This document shows, in pieces, positions 24,247 to 35,658 of a DNA stretch of 42,228 nucleotides. Under the pieces are notes generated by a model. That model searched no databases, was not told where the DNA came from, and worked only from the letters and a program-made list of their open reading frames with translations. The stretch is from an uncultured Clostridia bacterium (GTDB lineage: Bacteria; Bacillota; Clostridia; Christensenellales; UBA1242): positions 1 to 42,228 of the forward strand of contig CAKNPS010000007.1 in NCBI GenBank assembly GCA_930990515.1, written 5' to 3'. The first letter of the stretch is position 1. Each line of letters begins with the position of its first letter. The position numbers and the translations under genes are program-made.

Positions 24247-25947
24247 TTATTGTGGGCGTAATTCGTTTTTATATCTTTCAATGATTTCGTCATCAAGTCG
24301 CATAAATAGTGGTTTTGGAGTTCCAATTTTATGAGTTTTTGACATGTTGATTTTGCTTGCTTCTTGCCAATTGTCTTGAGCATCAGGAGAACCAGAAAAG
24401 CCAAGTTGTTCCCATATTTCCTTTGTTTTTGTTGGCATAATTGGGCTGGCAACAATGGCGAGAGCCTGTGCCATATTAAGACATAAGTATAAAACTTTCT
24501 TGGCATTTTCCAAATCACCATTTTTAATAAGTGACCAAGGTGCAGTTTTTTCAAGATATGTGTTGCCAATGGAAGCAAATCGCATAATTTCCTTGTAGGC
24601 TGCTCTAAATTCTGTTTTTGAAAATAGATTTGCAATTTCGTTTGGGCAATTTTCGATTGCATCAATCATTTCCTTATCATTTTCGTCAAGGGTATTCTTG
24701 ATATTTTCAAAATCAATTTGAAGTTCGCCAGCAAAATTTTTATTAATCATATTGAGAGTTCTATTGAAGAAATTGCCATATTTCCCAACAAGTTCAGCAT
24801 TTGTGTTAAGTTTGAAGCCTTCATAAGAGAAATCGCTATCTTTATTTTCTGGGAAAATTGAAAGAAGATATGCTCTTAAGGTGTCAATATCAATATCACT
24901 ATTAAGTAAACTTTCGCAGAAAATTCCTACCTTGTTTGATTTAGAAAATTTTTGACCTTCAAAGTTCAAGAAATTGAATCCGACAACATTTTCAGCAAGT
25001 TCATATTTCTTGCTTCCAAGTTCAATGCATGGGAAGAAAACTGCGTGGAAATCAATGTTATCTTTTCCTATGAAGTTGTAAATTTCACAATCTTTGTTTT
25101 GCCAGCGGTCTTTAACCATTTCATCGCCACCAAGTTCTTTAGTTATGGAGATATAGCCGATTGGGGCATCAAACCAAACATAGAAAACTTTATCTTCATA
25201 GCCTTCAAGTGGAACTTTAATTCCCCAAGGAATGTCACGGGTGATACAGCGTGGCTGCAAGCCTTCATTTATCCATTTATATGCCATATTATATACGTGT
25301 GGGCGGAAGACATCTTTCTTTGTGTCAATCCATTTCTTCAATTCGTTTTGAAGCTTGTCAAGGCGAATATATAAGTGTTTTGTATTTTTAAAAACAGCAT
25401 TTTGATGACAGAAAGCACATTTAGGGTCTTTAAGTTCTTCCAAATCATAAGTTTTTCCGCAGTTGTCGCATTGGTCGCCATAAGCCTTATCATAACCGCA
25501 GTATGGACAAGTTCCGTAGACAAAACGGTCAGCAAGTGCAATCTTATCATTTTCGCAGTAACACATTTTGCTTTCTTTTTCACTTATGTAGCCATTCTTG
25601 TTTAAATCATTGAAAACATCGCAGGTTACTTCTTTGTGAGTTTTTGTGTTTGTTCCACTGAATATATCAAAACTTATGGAAAGTTTTTCGGCAATTTGTT
25701 TCATTTTGGTGTTCATCATTTTGATATAATCATTTATATCCATATTCAAATTTTTTGCACTGATATAACTTGCTGTGCCGTGGTCATCTGTTCCGCTGAT
25801 ATATTTTACATCATTACCATAAGTTCTATGAAATCTTGCGAAGATATCACCAGGAAGCCAGCAACCAACGAGATGTCCAAGGTGTGGCAAGCCATTAATA
25901 TATAAAAGTGCAGATGTGACAAGTATTTTTTTTCTTTTCTTTTCCAT
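24247..25947 (-). CDS. metG: Methionyl-tRNA synthetase
   Basis: 566 residues; attaches methionine to initiator and elongator tRNA-Met. The class I HIGH motif is in INGLPHLGHLVGC near the N-terminus and the KMSKS motif appears as KFSKSNKVG. The connective insertion carries a double CxxC zinc knuckle set (CPYCGYDKAYGDQCDNC and a later CAFC), i.e. the four-cysteine-pair type. The anticodon-binding helical domain is present, but the C-terminal EMAP-like tRNA-binding domain found in many Bacillota MetRS is absent. ATG 25947 is chosen because GAGG lies 6 bases upstream; an in-frame TTG is two codons earlier. It lies downstream of hisS on the same strand. Confidence 0.95.
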   Translation of the reverse strand: MEKKRKKILVTSALLYINGLPHLGHLVGCWLPGDIFARFHRTYGNDVKYISGTDDHGTASYISAKNLNMDINDYIKMMNTKMKQIAEKLSISFDIFSGTNTKTHKEVTCDVFNDLNKNGYISEKESKMCYCENDKIALADRFVYGTCPYCGYDKAYGDQCDNCGKTYDLEELKDPKCAFCHQNAVFKNTKHLYIRLDKLQNELKKWIDTKKDVFRPHVYNMAYKWINEGLQPRCITRDIPWGIKVPLEGYEDKVFYVWFDAPIGYISITKELGGDEMVKDRWQNKDCEIYNFIGKDNIDFHAVFFPCIELGSKKYELAENVVGFNFLNFEGQKFSKSNKVGIFCESLLNSDIDIDTLRAYLLSIFPENKDSDFSYEGFKLNTNAELVGKYGNFFNRTLNMINKNFAGELQIDFENIKNTLDENDKEMIDAIENCPNEIANLFSKTEFRAAYKEIMRFASIGNTYLEKTAPWSLIKNGDLENAKKVLYLCLNMAQALAIVASPIMPTKTKEIWEQLGFSGSPDAQDNWQEASKINMSKTHKIGTPKPLFMRLDDEIIERYKNELRPQ

Positions 25948-26033
25948 TTTCAACCTCGAATGAGAGTTTTCGACTCTTTTTATTTTATATTTTTTAGTTT
26001 ACTCTTAAATTATTTCTAAAGAAAAAACAAAAG

Positions 26034-26059
26034 AGCACTAAGAAAGTGGCAATGCCACC
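26034..26059 (-). terminator. Probable terminator between hisS and metG
   Basis: On the minus strand GTGGC-ATT-GCCAC followed by TTTCTT, about 50 bases after the hisS stop. The T-tract is imperfect, so read-through into metG is possible. A smaller AGAGT/ACTCT hairpin lies at about 25964-25978 just before metG. Confidence 0.5.
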
Positions 26060-26107
26060 AAATTAAAAATATAATTTTTATTTCTATATAGATTCAACAA
26101 TTGAAAT

Positions 26108-27421
26108 TTATTTTTTATTCAATTCTTGAATTATTTTAGAAAGTGGTAACACCACTTGGGTGGAAGTTTCCATATTTTTCAAAGTGTATGTGTTAGATTT
26201 TAGTTCATCTTCACCACAAATAATGATGAATGGAATTTGCTTTCTATTTGCTTCTTTCATTTTGGCCTTAAAACTCTTTTCTTCGTTTAATACATCAGCC
26301 TTGATTCCATTTTCACGAAGCTCTGTCATAAGTGAAAGTCCATAGTTTAGGGTTTCTTCATCAAAAGTAATTATTCCAACATCAACACTTGAAGTGTTAA
26401 AATCAATCATATTTTCCGTTCTTAAAATGTCAAAAAGGCGGGTTATTCCGATACTCATGCCGACACCTTGAACTTGTTTATCAATAAAGTGTCCGCAAAG
26501 ATTGTCATATCTTCCACCACCACCAATGGCACCAAGATTTCTTTTTCCTTTAATATAGGCTTCAAAAACTGTGCCAGTATAGTAATTATGTCCGCGAACG
26601 ATGGCGAGATTAAAACAATAAGTATCGTCCCGCATACGCATCGCTTGAAGTCGAGAATTAACAATTTCAAGTTCGCTAAGACCTTCTTGGAAGGTGGATT
26701 TGTCGGTTATATTTTTAATTTTATTTTTTATCTCTTCAAAAGAGCCCTTAGCATTCAAAATTGTGAAAAGGTCGTCAATTTGGTTATCATTTAAACCATT
26801 TTCTTTTAAAAGCGAGATAATATCGTCTTTTGAAAGTTTATCCACCTTGTCAACAACAATCATTAAATCAACCGTTTTGTTTTCAAGTCCTAAACTCTCA
26901 AAAAAGCCTGCCAAAATTTTACGATTGGATATTTCAACAATAGTTTCAAGGTTTAAGGCTTTAAAACAAGGTTCATAGAGTTTTATACATTCTGCATCAT
27001 AGGTGAGGGGGAGAGATTCTCCAATAATATCAGCATCGCATTGATAGAACTCTCTAAACCTACCTTTTTGTGGGCGTTCACCACGATACACCTTTCCAAT
27101 TTGGAAGCGCTTGAATGGAAAATCAAGAATGTTATAGTTCATACTAACAAAACGGGCGAGTGGAACGGTCAAATCATAGCGTAAGCAAATGTCGTTGTCA
27201 CCTTTAGTGAAGCGATAGATTTCTTTGTCTAAGTCACCACCACTTTTAGCAAGCAAAATTTCGCTATATTCCACATTAGGCGTGTCTAAAGGAAGGAAAC
27301 AGTTGTTTTTAAAGACATTTTTAAGTTTGTCTAAGATGTCTTCAAAAACGAGTTCCTCATTAGGCATAAGTTCCCAAAAGCCTTGTAATTTTCTTGGTGT
27401 TATAAGTTTTTTATCTGCCAT
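26108..27421 (-). CDS. hisS: Histidyl-tRNA synthetase
   Basis: 437 residues of a class II synthetase. Motif 1 region is at about 30-60, motif 2 is GRFREFYQCDADIIG, and the histidine-specific stretches are LRYDLTVPLAR and GHNYYTGTVFEAY, with motif 3 near LGAIGGGGRYDNL and VGMSIGITRLF. The C-terminal anticodon-binding domain (about 335-437) is present. ATG 27421 follows AAAGGAA. Its promoter is well formed. The substrate tRNA-His lies at 2364-2440. Confidence 0.95.
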   Translation of the reverse strand: MADKKLITPRKLQGFWELMPNEELVFEDILDKLKNVFKNNCFLPLDTPNVEYSEILLAKSGGDLDKEIYRFTKGDNDICLRYDLTVPLARFVSMNYNILDFPFKRFQIGKVYRGERPQKGRFREFYQCDADIIGESLPLTYDAECIKLYEPCFKALNLETIVEISNRKILAGFFESLGLENKTVDLMIVVDKVDKLSKDDIISLLKENGLNDNQIDDLFTILNAKGSFEEIKNKIKNITDKSTFQEGLSELEIVNSRLQAMRMRDDTYCFNLAIVRGHNYYTGTVFEAYIKGKRNLGAIGGGGRYDNLCGHFIDKQVQGVGMSIGITRLFDILRTENMIDFNTSSVDVGIITFDEETLNYGLSLMTELRENGIKADVLNEEKSFKAKMKEANRKQIPFIIICGEDELKSNTYTLKNMETSTQVVLPLSKIIQELNKK

Positions 27422-27443
27422 ATAAATTCCTTTCTAGAAATAT

Positions 27444-27472
27444 ATTATAGTGAAAATATATCTAAAAGTCAA
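27444..27472 (-). promoter_or_regulatory. Promoter of hisS
   Basis: On the minus strand TTGACT (27467-27472) and TATAAT (27444-27449) with 17-base spacing. Confidence 0.8.
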
Positions 27473-27925
27473 TTAAATCCTAGAATTTATAGATAATGAA
27501 AAATTATGTAAAGATATGCACAAAAATACAGACTTATCCACAAATTATAAATATACATTCCAGTTTATGAATATTCAAAAGTGGAAAAAGTAGATAAATC
27601 TGAAGAAATCCACATAAGTTATCCACATTTCCACATCAAAATCTTAAAAATAGGACAAATTTCGCACTAAACGGGGGTTCTTTCAACAATTTGTCCAACA
27701 TAAAATAGAGATTGCTGCTTGATAGTTATTCATTTAAATGTGTTTTTATAAATTTTTTATGCAAAATTTTTGTATACTTTGAATAATAATTCACGCATAA
27801 TTTTCCCTTTAAAAAATTTTGAAAAACAATTTTACAATAATATAATTAATCTTTAAAATCATATTTATAAAATTTTTAAGTTGACCAGGGTTGTCTTAAT
27901 AGATAAATAGAGTTTTAAAAAATGA
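27473..27925. other. Intergenic region with DnaA-box-like cluster
   Basis: No gene is seen here. Perfect DnaA boxes TTATCCACA occur at 27534-27542 and 27619-27627. Near matches surround them (AAATCCACA at about 27606-27614, a TTTCCACA at about 27628-27635), all within 105 bases. They are followed by GGGGG-containing sequence near 27671 and then about 180 bases of very AT-rich DNA (27720-27900). The combination resembles a bacterial origin or another DnaA-binding locus. dnaA itself is not in the window. Confidence 0.5.
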
Positions 27926-27946
27926 AAAAAGGTGACAATGTCACCT
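27926..27946 (-). terminator. Terminator of helD
   Basis: On the minus strand AGGTGAC-ATT-GTCACCT followed by six T residues; the stem overlaps the helD stop codon at 27945-27947. Confidence 0.8.
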
Positions 27947-29969
27947 ATTTTATTAGAAATCTACTTGGTTTTTTGTCGGCAATAAATGTTAAATTATGAA
28001 GTGCACGAGTGCAGGAAACATAAAGAAGATTTCTATCTAGTTCTGTTTGGTAATTTTCATCGTTAGCAAATGGAATGACAACCATATCAAATTCCACACC
28101 TTTAGCATTGATGATTGTCGTGATTATGTTCTTTGCTCCAGAAATTTCATGAGTTTCGTCAAGAACTTCAAACTTATTTATAATCTCGCTTTGTTCTTGT
28201 AGATAATCAATTTCTTGCCTATCTTTACAAATGATACACAAAGTCTTTGATTTGTTTTTTGCTTGTTTTTCTTTTATAAGTCTATCTAAGGCTTTAACAC
28301 AATTCTTAGCTTTGATAAATTGCACTTCTTCGCCATTTCGATTGACATTGTTAGCAACTTTCTTCCCTAAAATTTTTTGAGAGAATTTTGATATTTGAAG
28401 AGTGCTTCTATATGACTTTGTCAAATGGCAAATTTTTGATTTGGTTTCTTTGGCAAGAAGTTTCAAGTAATCTTCATTTAAACTTTTATCAATGCTTTGA
28501 TTGATGTCGCCAAGATACATTTTAGGGCAGTGCCAAAGTTTATCAAAAAGGTAGAAGTGGCAAGGGGTGTAATCTTGCATTTCATCAACAATGACATATT
28601 TTGCGTCATAATTATGGTTAAAACCGAACAAGTTTTCCTTAATTAGTAAAATTTGAGCAATATCATACGCTCCGATTTCATCAATTTCATCAAGTTCCAT
28701 TGAACGTAAAAATATGTTGTAAATGCGAACACAATCAGTTGTTATCATTTTGGAATATAAAATTTTTTTCGCCCTTTCAAAGAATGCCATATTTTTTGCT
28801 GGTGGAATATTGAATAAATCGACAATATGCTCTGCAATCGCGTCAATTCTTTTGTAAATTGGAAGATTTTTGAGTTTATTATAGTAAATATCTCTTATTT
28901 CTTTTTCTTCAATAACTAAATTGCCAAAAACTAATGTTTTAGGAACGAAAAGGTTGCAAATATCGTTGTTTAAGAAATTTTTAAAATCTTCCAAAAATTC
29001 AAAACTATATTTTATGGCAATGTTTTCAAAATCTTTTTGAGTCCCATTTGTTATAAGTTTGTCCAAGAGTTCTTCACGGGTTTTATATTCTTTTCCTAAA
29101 AGTCTTTTAGCAATGTTATTAAATGTTGTTGTGTATGGCTTGTCATCGCCAAGAGATGGCAAGACATCTTCAATATAGTCGGCAAAAAGTTCGGAAGGTG
29201 ACAAAATGAGAATGTCATCAGTTTTGAGAGTGTCGCGATATTTATATAAAAGATAGGAAACTCTATGCATAGCGACCGATGTTTTTCCAGAGCCTGCCAC
29301 ACCTTGAACAATAAGATTTTTAAGTTCGTTATTGCGAATTAAAACATTTTGTTCCTTTTGAATGGTGGAAACAATATCATGCATTTTTGCTGTGGAATTT
29401 TTGGAAAGTTCTTCCATCAAAATGTTGTCATCAATGACAAGAGATGAATCAATATAATATTTTAAAACACCATTTTCAATTTTGTATTGGCGTTTAAGGT
29501 TTAAATTTCCATGCACTTCTCCAGCAGGGCAAGTGTAGGAAACTTTACCTTTGGCATCGTCATAGTATAGGGAAGAAATATCAGCACGCCAGTCGTAGAC
29601 ATAATATTTTTTTTCTTCATTATTTTGAATATGCCCAATGCCGATATAATAAGAGTTAAAATCTTTTTCATTTTCCGCTTTAAAATCAAAGCGTCCAAAA
29701 TAAGGATTTTTCTTTTGTTTTTTTAATCTACTTGAAAGTTTTTCAAGCCTATCAATGTTTTGTTCTAAATGTTCAATTTGCAAGTTGACGCTGGCAAGTT
29801 CGTCAGAGTTATCGCCTTCATAGAAGCTGTTTGCAAAATATTCTTTTTGTTTTTCAATTTCTTGTTTATTTTCTTTTATTAACTGTGTGGAAGAAGTTTG
29901 TAAAATATCAATTTCACTTTCAACTTTCTTTAAATATTCTTTTTCTTCTTGAAGAATTTTCTTTTCCAT
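27945..29969 (-). CDS. helD: HelD-like RNA polymerase-recycling helicase
   Basis: 674 residues of the UvrD/Rep superfamily 1 group. The N-terminal 95 residues form an antiparallel coiled coil (two long charged helices), then FGRFDF, a YYIGIGHI stretch and DWRADISSLYYD, all signatures of HelD, whose N-terminal arm enters the RNA polymerase secondary channel to remove stalled complexes. The helicase part has Walker A GVAGSGKTSVAMHR, motif II VIDEMQDYTP, a QSID motif and the C-terminal NAKGVEFDMVVIPF. It is about 100 residues shorter than the B. subtilis protein. ATG 29969 follows AGAGG. A TATAAT lies upstream at about 30012-30017. Confidence 0.88.
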   Translation of the reverse strand: MEKKILQEEKEYLKKVESEIDILQTSSTQLIKENKQEIEKQKEYFANSFYEGDNSDELASVNLQIEHLEQNIDRLEKLSSRLKKQKKNPYFGRFDFKAENEKDFNSYYIGIGHIQNNEEKKYYVYDWRADISSLYYDDAKGKVSYTCPAGEVHGNLNLKRQYKIENGVLKYYIDSSLVIDDNILMEELSKNSTAKMHDIVSTIQKEQNVLIRNNELKNLIVQGVAGSGKTSVAMHRVSYLLYKYRDTLKTDDILILSPSELFADYIEDVLPSLGDDKPYTTTFNNIAKRLLGKEYKTREELLDKLITNGTQKDFENIAIKYSFEFLEDFKNFLNNDICNLFVPKTLVFGNLVIEEKEIRDIYYNKLKNLPIYKRIDAIAEHIVDLFNIPPAKNMAFFERAKKILYSKMITTDCVRIYNIFLRSMELDEIDEIGAYDIAQILLIKENLFGFNHNYDAKYVIVDEMQDYTPCHFYLFDKLWHCPKMYLGDINQSIDKSLNEDYLKLLAKETKSKICHLTKSYRSTLQISKFSQKILGKKVANNVNRNGEEVQFIKAKNCVKALDRLIKEKQAKNKSKTLCIICKDRQEIDYLQEQSEIINKFEVLDETHEISGAKNIITTIINAKGVEFDMVVIPFANDENYQTELDRNLLYVSCTRALHNLTFIADKKPSRFLIK

Positions 29970-30110
29970 TTTTACCTCTTTTTAAAAGTAAAAATTTTAC
30001 TCGCAAAATTATAACATATTTATACATAAAAAATCTATTTATTTTAGGTAAAATTTTAATAAATTTTGAAAATTATAGAAAAGTATAAGAAATTCTTAAT
30101 ATATAAATAA

Positions 30111-30136
30111 AAAATCGGCTAAAATAAGCCGATTTT
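30111..30136 (-). terminator. Terminator of the gyrB-orf-gyrA operon
   Basis: On the minus strand AAAATCGGCT-TATTTT-AGCCGATTTT with a continuing T-rich tail, about 50 bases after the gyrA stop. Confidence 0.85.
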
Positions 30137-30186
30137 AATTATGATGCAAGTATTAATAGGATTAAGTTTGTTTTGAGCAAAACAAT

Positions 30187-32781
30187 TTATTCTTCGTCAT
30201 TTTCAACAGTTTCCAAATTGCTTTCAATTTCTTCTTGGATAGTTGAATTAGAACTTTCAGCAGTTTCAATATTTTCACTATCTGGAGTTACTTCTTCAAC
30301 TTGGTCGTTTTCTTCATCTTCTTCGCGTTTTGTAAGGGCAACACTGACAATTTTTGCATCATTTTTAAGACGCATAACTTTAACACCTTGACTAACACGG
30401 GAGAGTGTGCTGATGCTGTCGATATGTGTTCTTATAATAATTCCAGTGTCTGCAATAACAACAATATCTCCATTATCTTCAATAAGTTTAAGGGCAACAA
30501 GTTTTCCTGTTTTTTCATTGAGAACGCAGGCTTTGACACCCATACCACCACGTTGTTGAAGTCTGAATTCTTCAACAGGTGTTTGTTTTCCATAGCCATT
30601 TTCTGTGATTGTGATGACTTTGTCATTTTCGTCTTTAATGATTGCCATATCGACAATATAATCGCCAGAATTGAGTTTCATACTCTTAACACCTTGGCTG
30701 TCACGACCAACTTGGCGAACATCAGTTTCGTTGAAACGAATACATTTGCCTTCGCGAGAAGCAATCAAAATGTCATCTCGCCCATTTGTCACTCCAACTC
30801 CGATAAGTTCATCGCCGTCTAAGAGTTTAATAGCGATTTTTCCGCCTTTTCGTATGTTCTCATATTCAGTGAGTGGAGTTTTCTTAATAAGCCCGTTTCT
30901 TGTTGCCAAGATTAAATTACCTTTTGTATCTTTTTTGCCAGCAATTATCATTGCCACTTTTTCACCAACAGAAAGTTGAAGGAGATTTATCATTGCCCTA
31001 CCTTTTGCTTGGCGTTGTGCTTCTGGAATTTCATAGGCTTTCAAGTTATAAACTCTACCAAGATTTGTGAAGAAGAATAGGTCATCATGGGTTGATGAAA
31101 CAATGATTTTTTCCACGAAATCTTCGTCTTTGGTCTTGTGAGCAGAAATTCCAACTCCACCACGATTTTGTGCCTTATATTCGTCCATTGCCATACGCTT
31201 GATGTAGCCCATGTGTGTCATTGAAATGATGACATCTTCTTCGGCAATTAAGTCTTCAATGTCAATTCCGCCCATCTCTAAACTTATTTCAGTTTTTCTG
31301 TCATCTCCATAGGTGTTTTTAATTTCTTCAAGGTTATCACGAATAATTTGAAGAACTCTTGAAGGAGTGTCCAAAATATTTTGAAGGTCGGCAATTGTGT
31401 TTTCAAGTTCTCTGAGTTCTTCATTGAGTTTTTCCACTTCCAAACTTGTAAGTTTTGAAAGTCGCATTTCTAGAATGGCATTTGCTTGAATTTCATCAAG
31501 TTCAAAGTTAGAAGTCAAGTTTACCATTGCATCTTGCTTATCTTTAGAAGATTTAATGATTTTAATAACTTCGTCAATATTTGCAAGGGCGATAACTAAA
31601 CCTTTAACAATATGCTCTCTTTCTTGTGCTTTTTTAAGGTCATAACGTGTTTTTCTGATTAAAACTTCCTTTTGATGTTCAAGGTAGTAGTAAAGCATTT
31701 CTTTAAGGTTCAAAACTCTTGGAACACCATTGACAAGTGCGAGCATAATGATACCACTTGATTGTTGAAGCATTGTGTGTTTATAAAGCATATTCAAAAC
31801 AACTTGTGCATTGGCATCTTTCTTAACATCAACAACGACTCTAAGGCCTTCTCTGTCACTTTCTTCCTTAATGTCGGCAATACCTTCAATTTTTTTGTTT
31901 TTAACCATATCAGCCATTTGAGTGATGAAGCGAGCCTTGTTTACTTGATATGGAAGTTCTGTAATTACAATTCTTGCGCGTCCTGAAGAAGTTTCTTCAA
32001 TTTCGGCACGACCTCTAACTAAGATTCCGCCACGACCAGTTTTATAGGCATGTTTAATGGCGGTTCTTCCCATAATGATGCCACCAGTTGGGTAGTCTGG
32101 TGCAGGAATAATTTTAATAAGGTCGTCAATGTCGATGTCAGGGTTATCAATAAGTGCTTGAACGCCAGAAATTACTTCTCTTAAATTGTGTGGTGGAATG
32201 TTTGTTGCCATACCAACAGCAATACCATCAGCACCATTGACAAGAAGATTAGGAAATTTTGCTGGGAGCACAGATGGTTGCATAAGAGTGTCATCGAAGT
32301 TAGGATAAAAATCGACGGTTTCTTTGTCAATATCTTCAAGCATTAAAGAAGCAATTTTGCTTAATCTTGCTTCAGTATAACGTTGAGCAGCAGGTGGGTC
32401 GCCATCGACAGAACCAAAGTTTCCGTGACCGTCAACAAGTGGATAACGAATTGAGAAATCTTGCGCAAGTCTAACAAGGGCATCATAGATGGAACTATCG
32501 CCGTGTGGGTGATATTTACCCATAACTTCACCGACAATTCTTGCACTTTTCTTGTGCGGTTTGTCATAAAAGTTGTTAAGTTCGCCCATACTGAACAAAA
32601 TTCTGCGGTGAACAGGTTTAAGCCCATCGCGAACATCAGGAATGGCACGGCTGACATTGACAGCCATAGCATAGGAGATGAAAGACTTTTTAAGTTCTCC
32701 CACAACTTCCACTTTTTCGACTTTTTCGTTTTCAAACAATTCTTTTAAACTTTTTTTCTTTTCTTCGTCAATTTTACTCAT
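30187..32781 (-). CDS. gyrA: DNA gyrase subunit A
   Basis: 864 residues; the breakage-reunion subunit that with GyrB introduces negative supercoils. The N-terminal winged-helix has the catalytic tyrosine in [10 protein letters not shown] (Tyr135). The quinolone region reads HGDSSIYD with Ser96 and Asp100, the positions of E. coli Ser83 and Asp87, so the common resistance substitutions are absent. The C-terminal beta-pinwheel carries a GyrA-box-like QQRGGMG near residue 740, which favours gyrase over topoisomerase IV. The last 45 residues are a strongly acidic tail. ATG 32781 follows AAGGAAAAG and lies 12 bases after the preceding gene of the operon. Confidence 0.95.
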   Translation of the reverse strand: MSKIDEEKKKSLKELFENEKVEKVEVVGELKKSFISYAMAVNVSRAIPDVRDGLKPVHRRILFSMGELNNFYDKPHKKSARIVGEVMGKYHPHGDSSIYDALVRLAQDFSIRYPLVDGHGNFGSVDGDPPAAQRYTEARLSKIASLMLEDIDKETVDFYPNFDDTLMQPSVLPAKFPNLLVNGADGIAVGMATNIPPHNLREVISGVQALIDNPDIDIDDLIKIIPAPDYPTGGIIMGRTAIKHAYKTGRGGILVRGRAEIEETSSGRARIVITELPYQVNKARFITQMADMVKNKKIEGIADIKEESDREGLRVVVDVKKDANAQVVLNMLYKHTMLQQSSGIIMLALVNGVPRVLNLKEMLYYYLEHQKEVLIRKTRYDLKKAQEREHIVKGLVIALANIDEVIKIIKSSKDKQDAMVNLTSNFELDEIQANAILEMRLSKLTSLEVEKLNEELRELENTIADLQNILDTPSRVLQIIRDNLEEIKNTYGDDRKTEISLEMGGIDIEDLIAEEDVIISMTHMGYIKRMAMDEYKAQNRGGVGISAHKTKDEDFVEKIIVSSTHDDLFFFTNLGRVYNLKAYEIPEAQRQAKGRAMINLLQLSVGEKVAMIIAGKKDTKGNLILATRNGLIKKTPLTEYENIRKGGKIAIKLLDGDELIGVGVTNGRDDILIASREGKCIRFNETDVRQVGRDSQGVKSMKLNSGDYIVDMAIIKDENDKVITITENGYGKQTPVEEFRLQQRGGMGVKACVLNEKTGKLVALKLIEDNGDIVVIADTGIIIRTHIDSISTLSRVSQGVKVMRLKNDAKIVSVALTKREEDEENDQVEEVTPDSENIETAESSNSTIQEEIESNLETVENDEE

Positions 32782-32793
32782 TGTCTTTTCCTT

Positions 32794-33567
32794 TTATTTG
32801 CTTCTATCAGATAGATAAGTTCTGTTGGTTTTTAATACTTTATCAGTTTCGACGATATGTTTAAATTCTCGTCTTTGATTTAAAGATTTAACAAATGTTA
32901 TTGGGTTGTTGTTTTGAAGATATTTTATTGAAAATTTAGGATTTGAATAATCTGTCAACACTTTTAAATAACCGTTTAAATCTTCATTTGATTTAAGTTC
33001 TGTCAAAAACTCATTAGCATCTAAATTTTTGTTTTCATTAAAATAATTAAACATAACAAAAATTTGTTGATATTCAGTTTTAGTCACAAATTTATATTCA
33101 ATTTTCTGCTTTTCGCCATAAAGGTTTTCATAATATTTTACAAGTGAGCGATTATCTTCCTTTATTTGAATGTTATTCTCTTCAAGCCAATCAGAAAATT
33201 TATTTATCTTTTTAGTTTTATTTTGATGTTGATTATATTTTTCAACAAAATGTAAAGAACCGTGGAATTTTAAATCTTCAACTGCCTTTTTATAACCATT
33301 TTCATAGTTTTGTAAAAGGACTTTAAACCTAGAATCTGGCAAACTTTTTAGCATTTCAAAAAATTCTTCAGGGGATACTTCATGTTCGGTCAAATATTCG
33401 TCCATTTTTCTTATTCTTCGCATATCGCCTTGACTTATGTTTTGAAATGTTCCTAACTTATAGTCTGCGGTGTGTTCATAATGAATGGAAAAGGTGAAAG
33501 GAACTTTATCTTCCCCGTGTGAAATTACAAAATTCTTTTTTTCTAAGTATGATTTAAAATCCATCAT
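32794..33567 (-). CDS. Unknown protein encoded between gyrB and gyrA, 257 residues
   Basis: A soluble, lysine- and asparagine-rich, mostly helical protein with no membrane segment and no motif I recognise. Two adjacent ATG codons can start it; the second (33564) has better spacing to GGGAG. It is separated from gyrB by 8 bases and from gyrA by 12, so it must be cotranscribed with both. Codon use matches the neighbours. Its position could mean a role linked to gyrase, but that is inference. It could equally be a lineage-specific insertion. Confidence 0.8.
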   Translation of the reverse strand: MMDFKSYLEKKNFVISHGEDKVPFTFSIHYEHTADYKLGTFQNISQGDMRRIRKMDEYLTEHEVSPEEFFEMLKSLPDSRFKVLLQNYENGYKKAVEDLKFHGSLHFVEKYNQHQNKTKKINKFSDWLEENNIQIKEDNRSLVKYYENLYGEKQKIEYKFVTKTEYQQIFVMFNYFNENKNLDANEFLTELKSNEDLNGYLKVLTDYSNPKFSIKYLQNNNPITFVKSLNQRREFKHIVETDKVLKTNRTYLSDRSK

Positions 33568-33575
33568 TTTCTCCC

Positions 33576-35552
<1,977 letters not shown>

Positions 35553-35616
35553 TTATTTCCTTTATATTTATATAATATACTATATTATAACATATATAGG
35601 GAGAAAAATAAAGAAA

Positions 35617-35650
35617 AAAAGACTAAAAATTTTGAGAAATTTAGTCTTTT
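35617..35650 (-). terminator. Terminator of the HipA-like gene
   Basis: On the minus strand an AAAAGACTAAA/TTTAGTCTTTT stem followed by T residues, between the HipA-like gene and gyrB. Confidence 0.75.
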
Positions 35651-35658
35651 ATGTTTTA

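Noticed and set aside
25948-26107. T-box riboswitch upstream of metG
   Set aside because: The 160-base gap lacks the T-box sequence and antiterminator pattern; only small hairpins are present.
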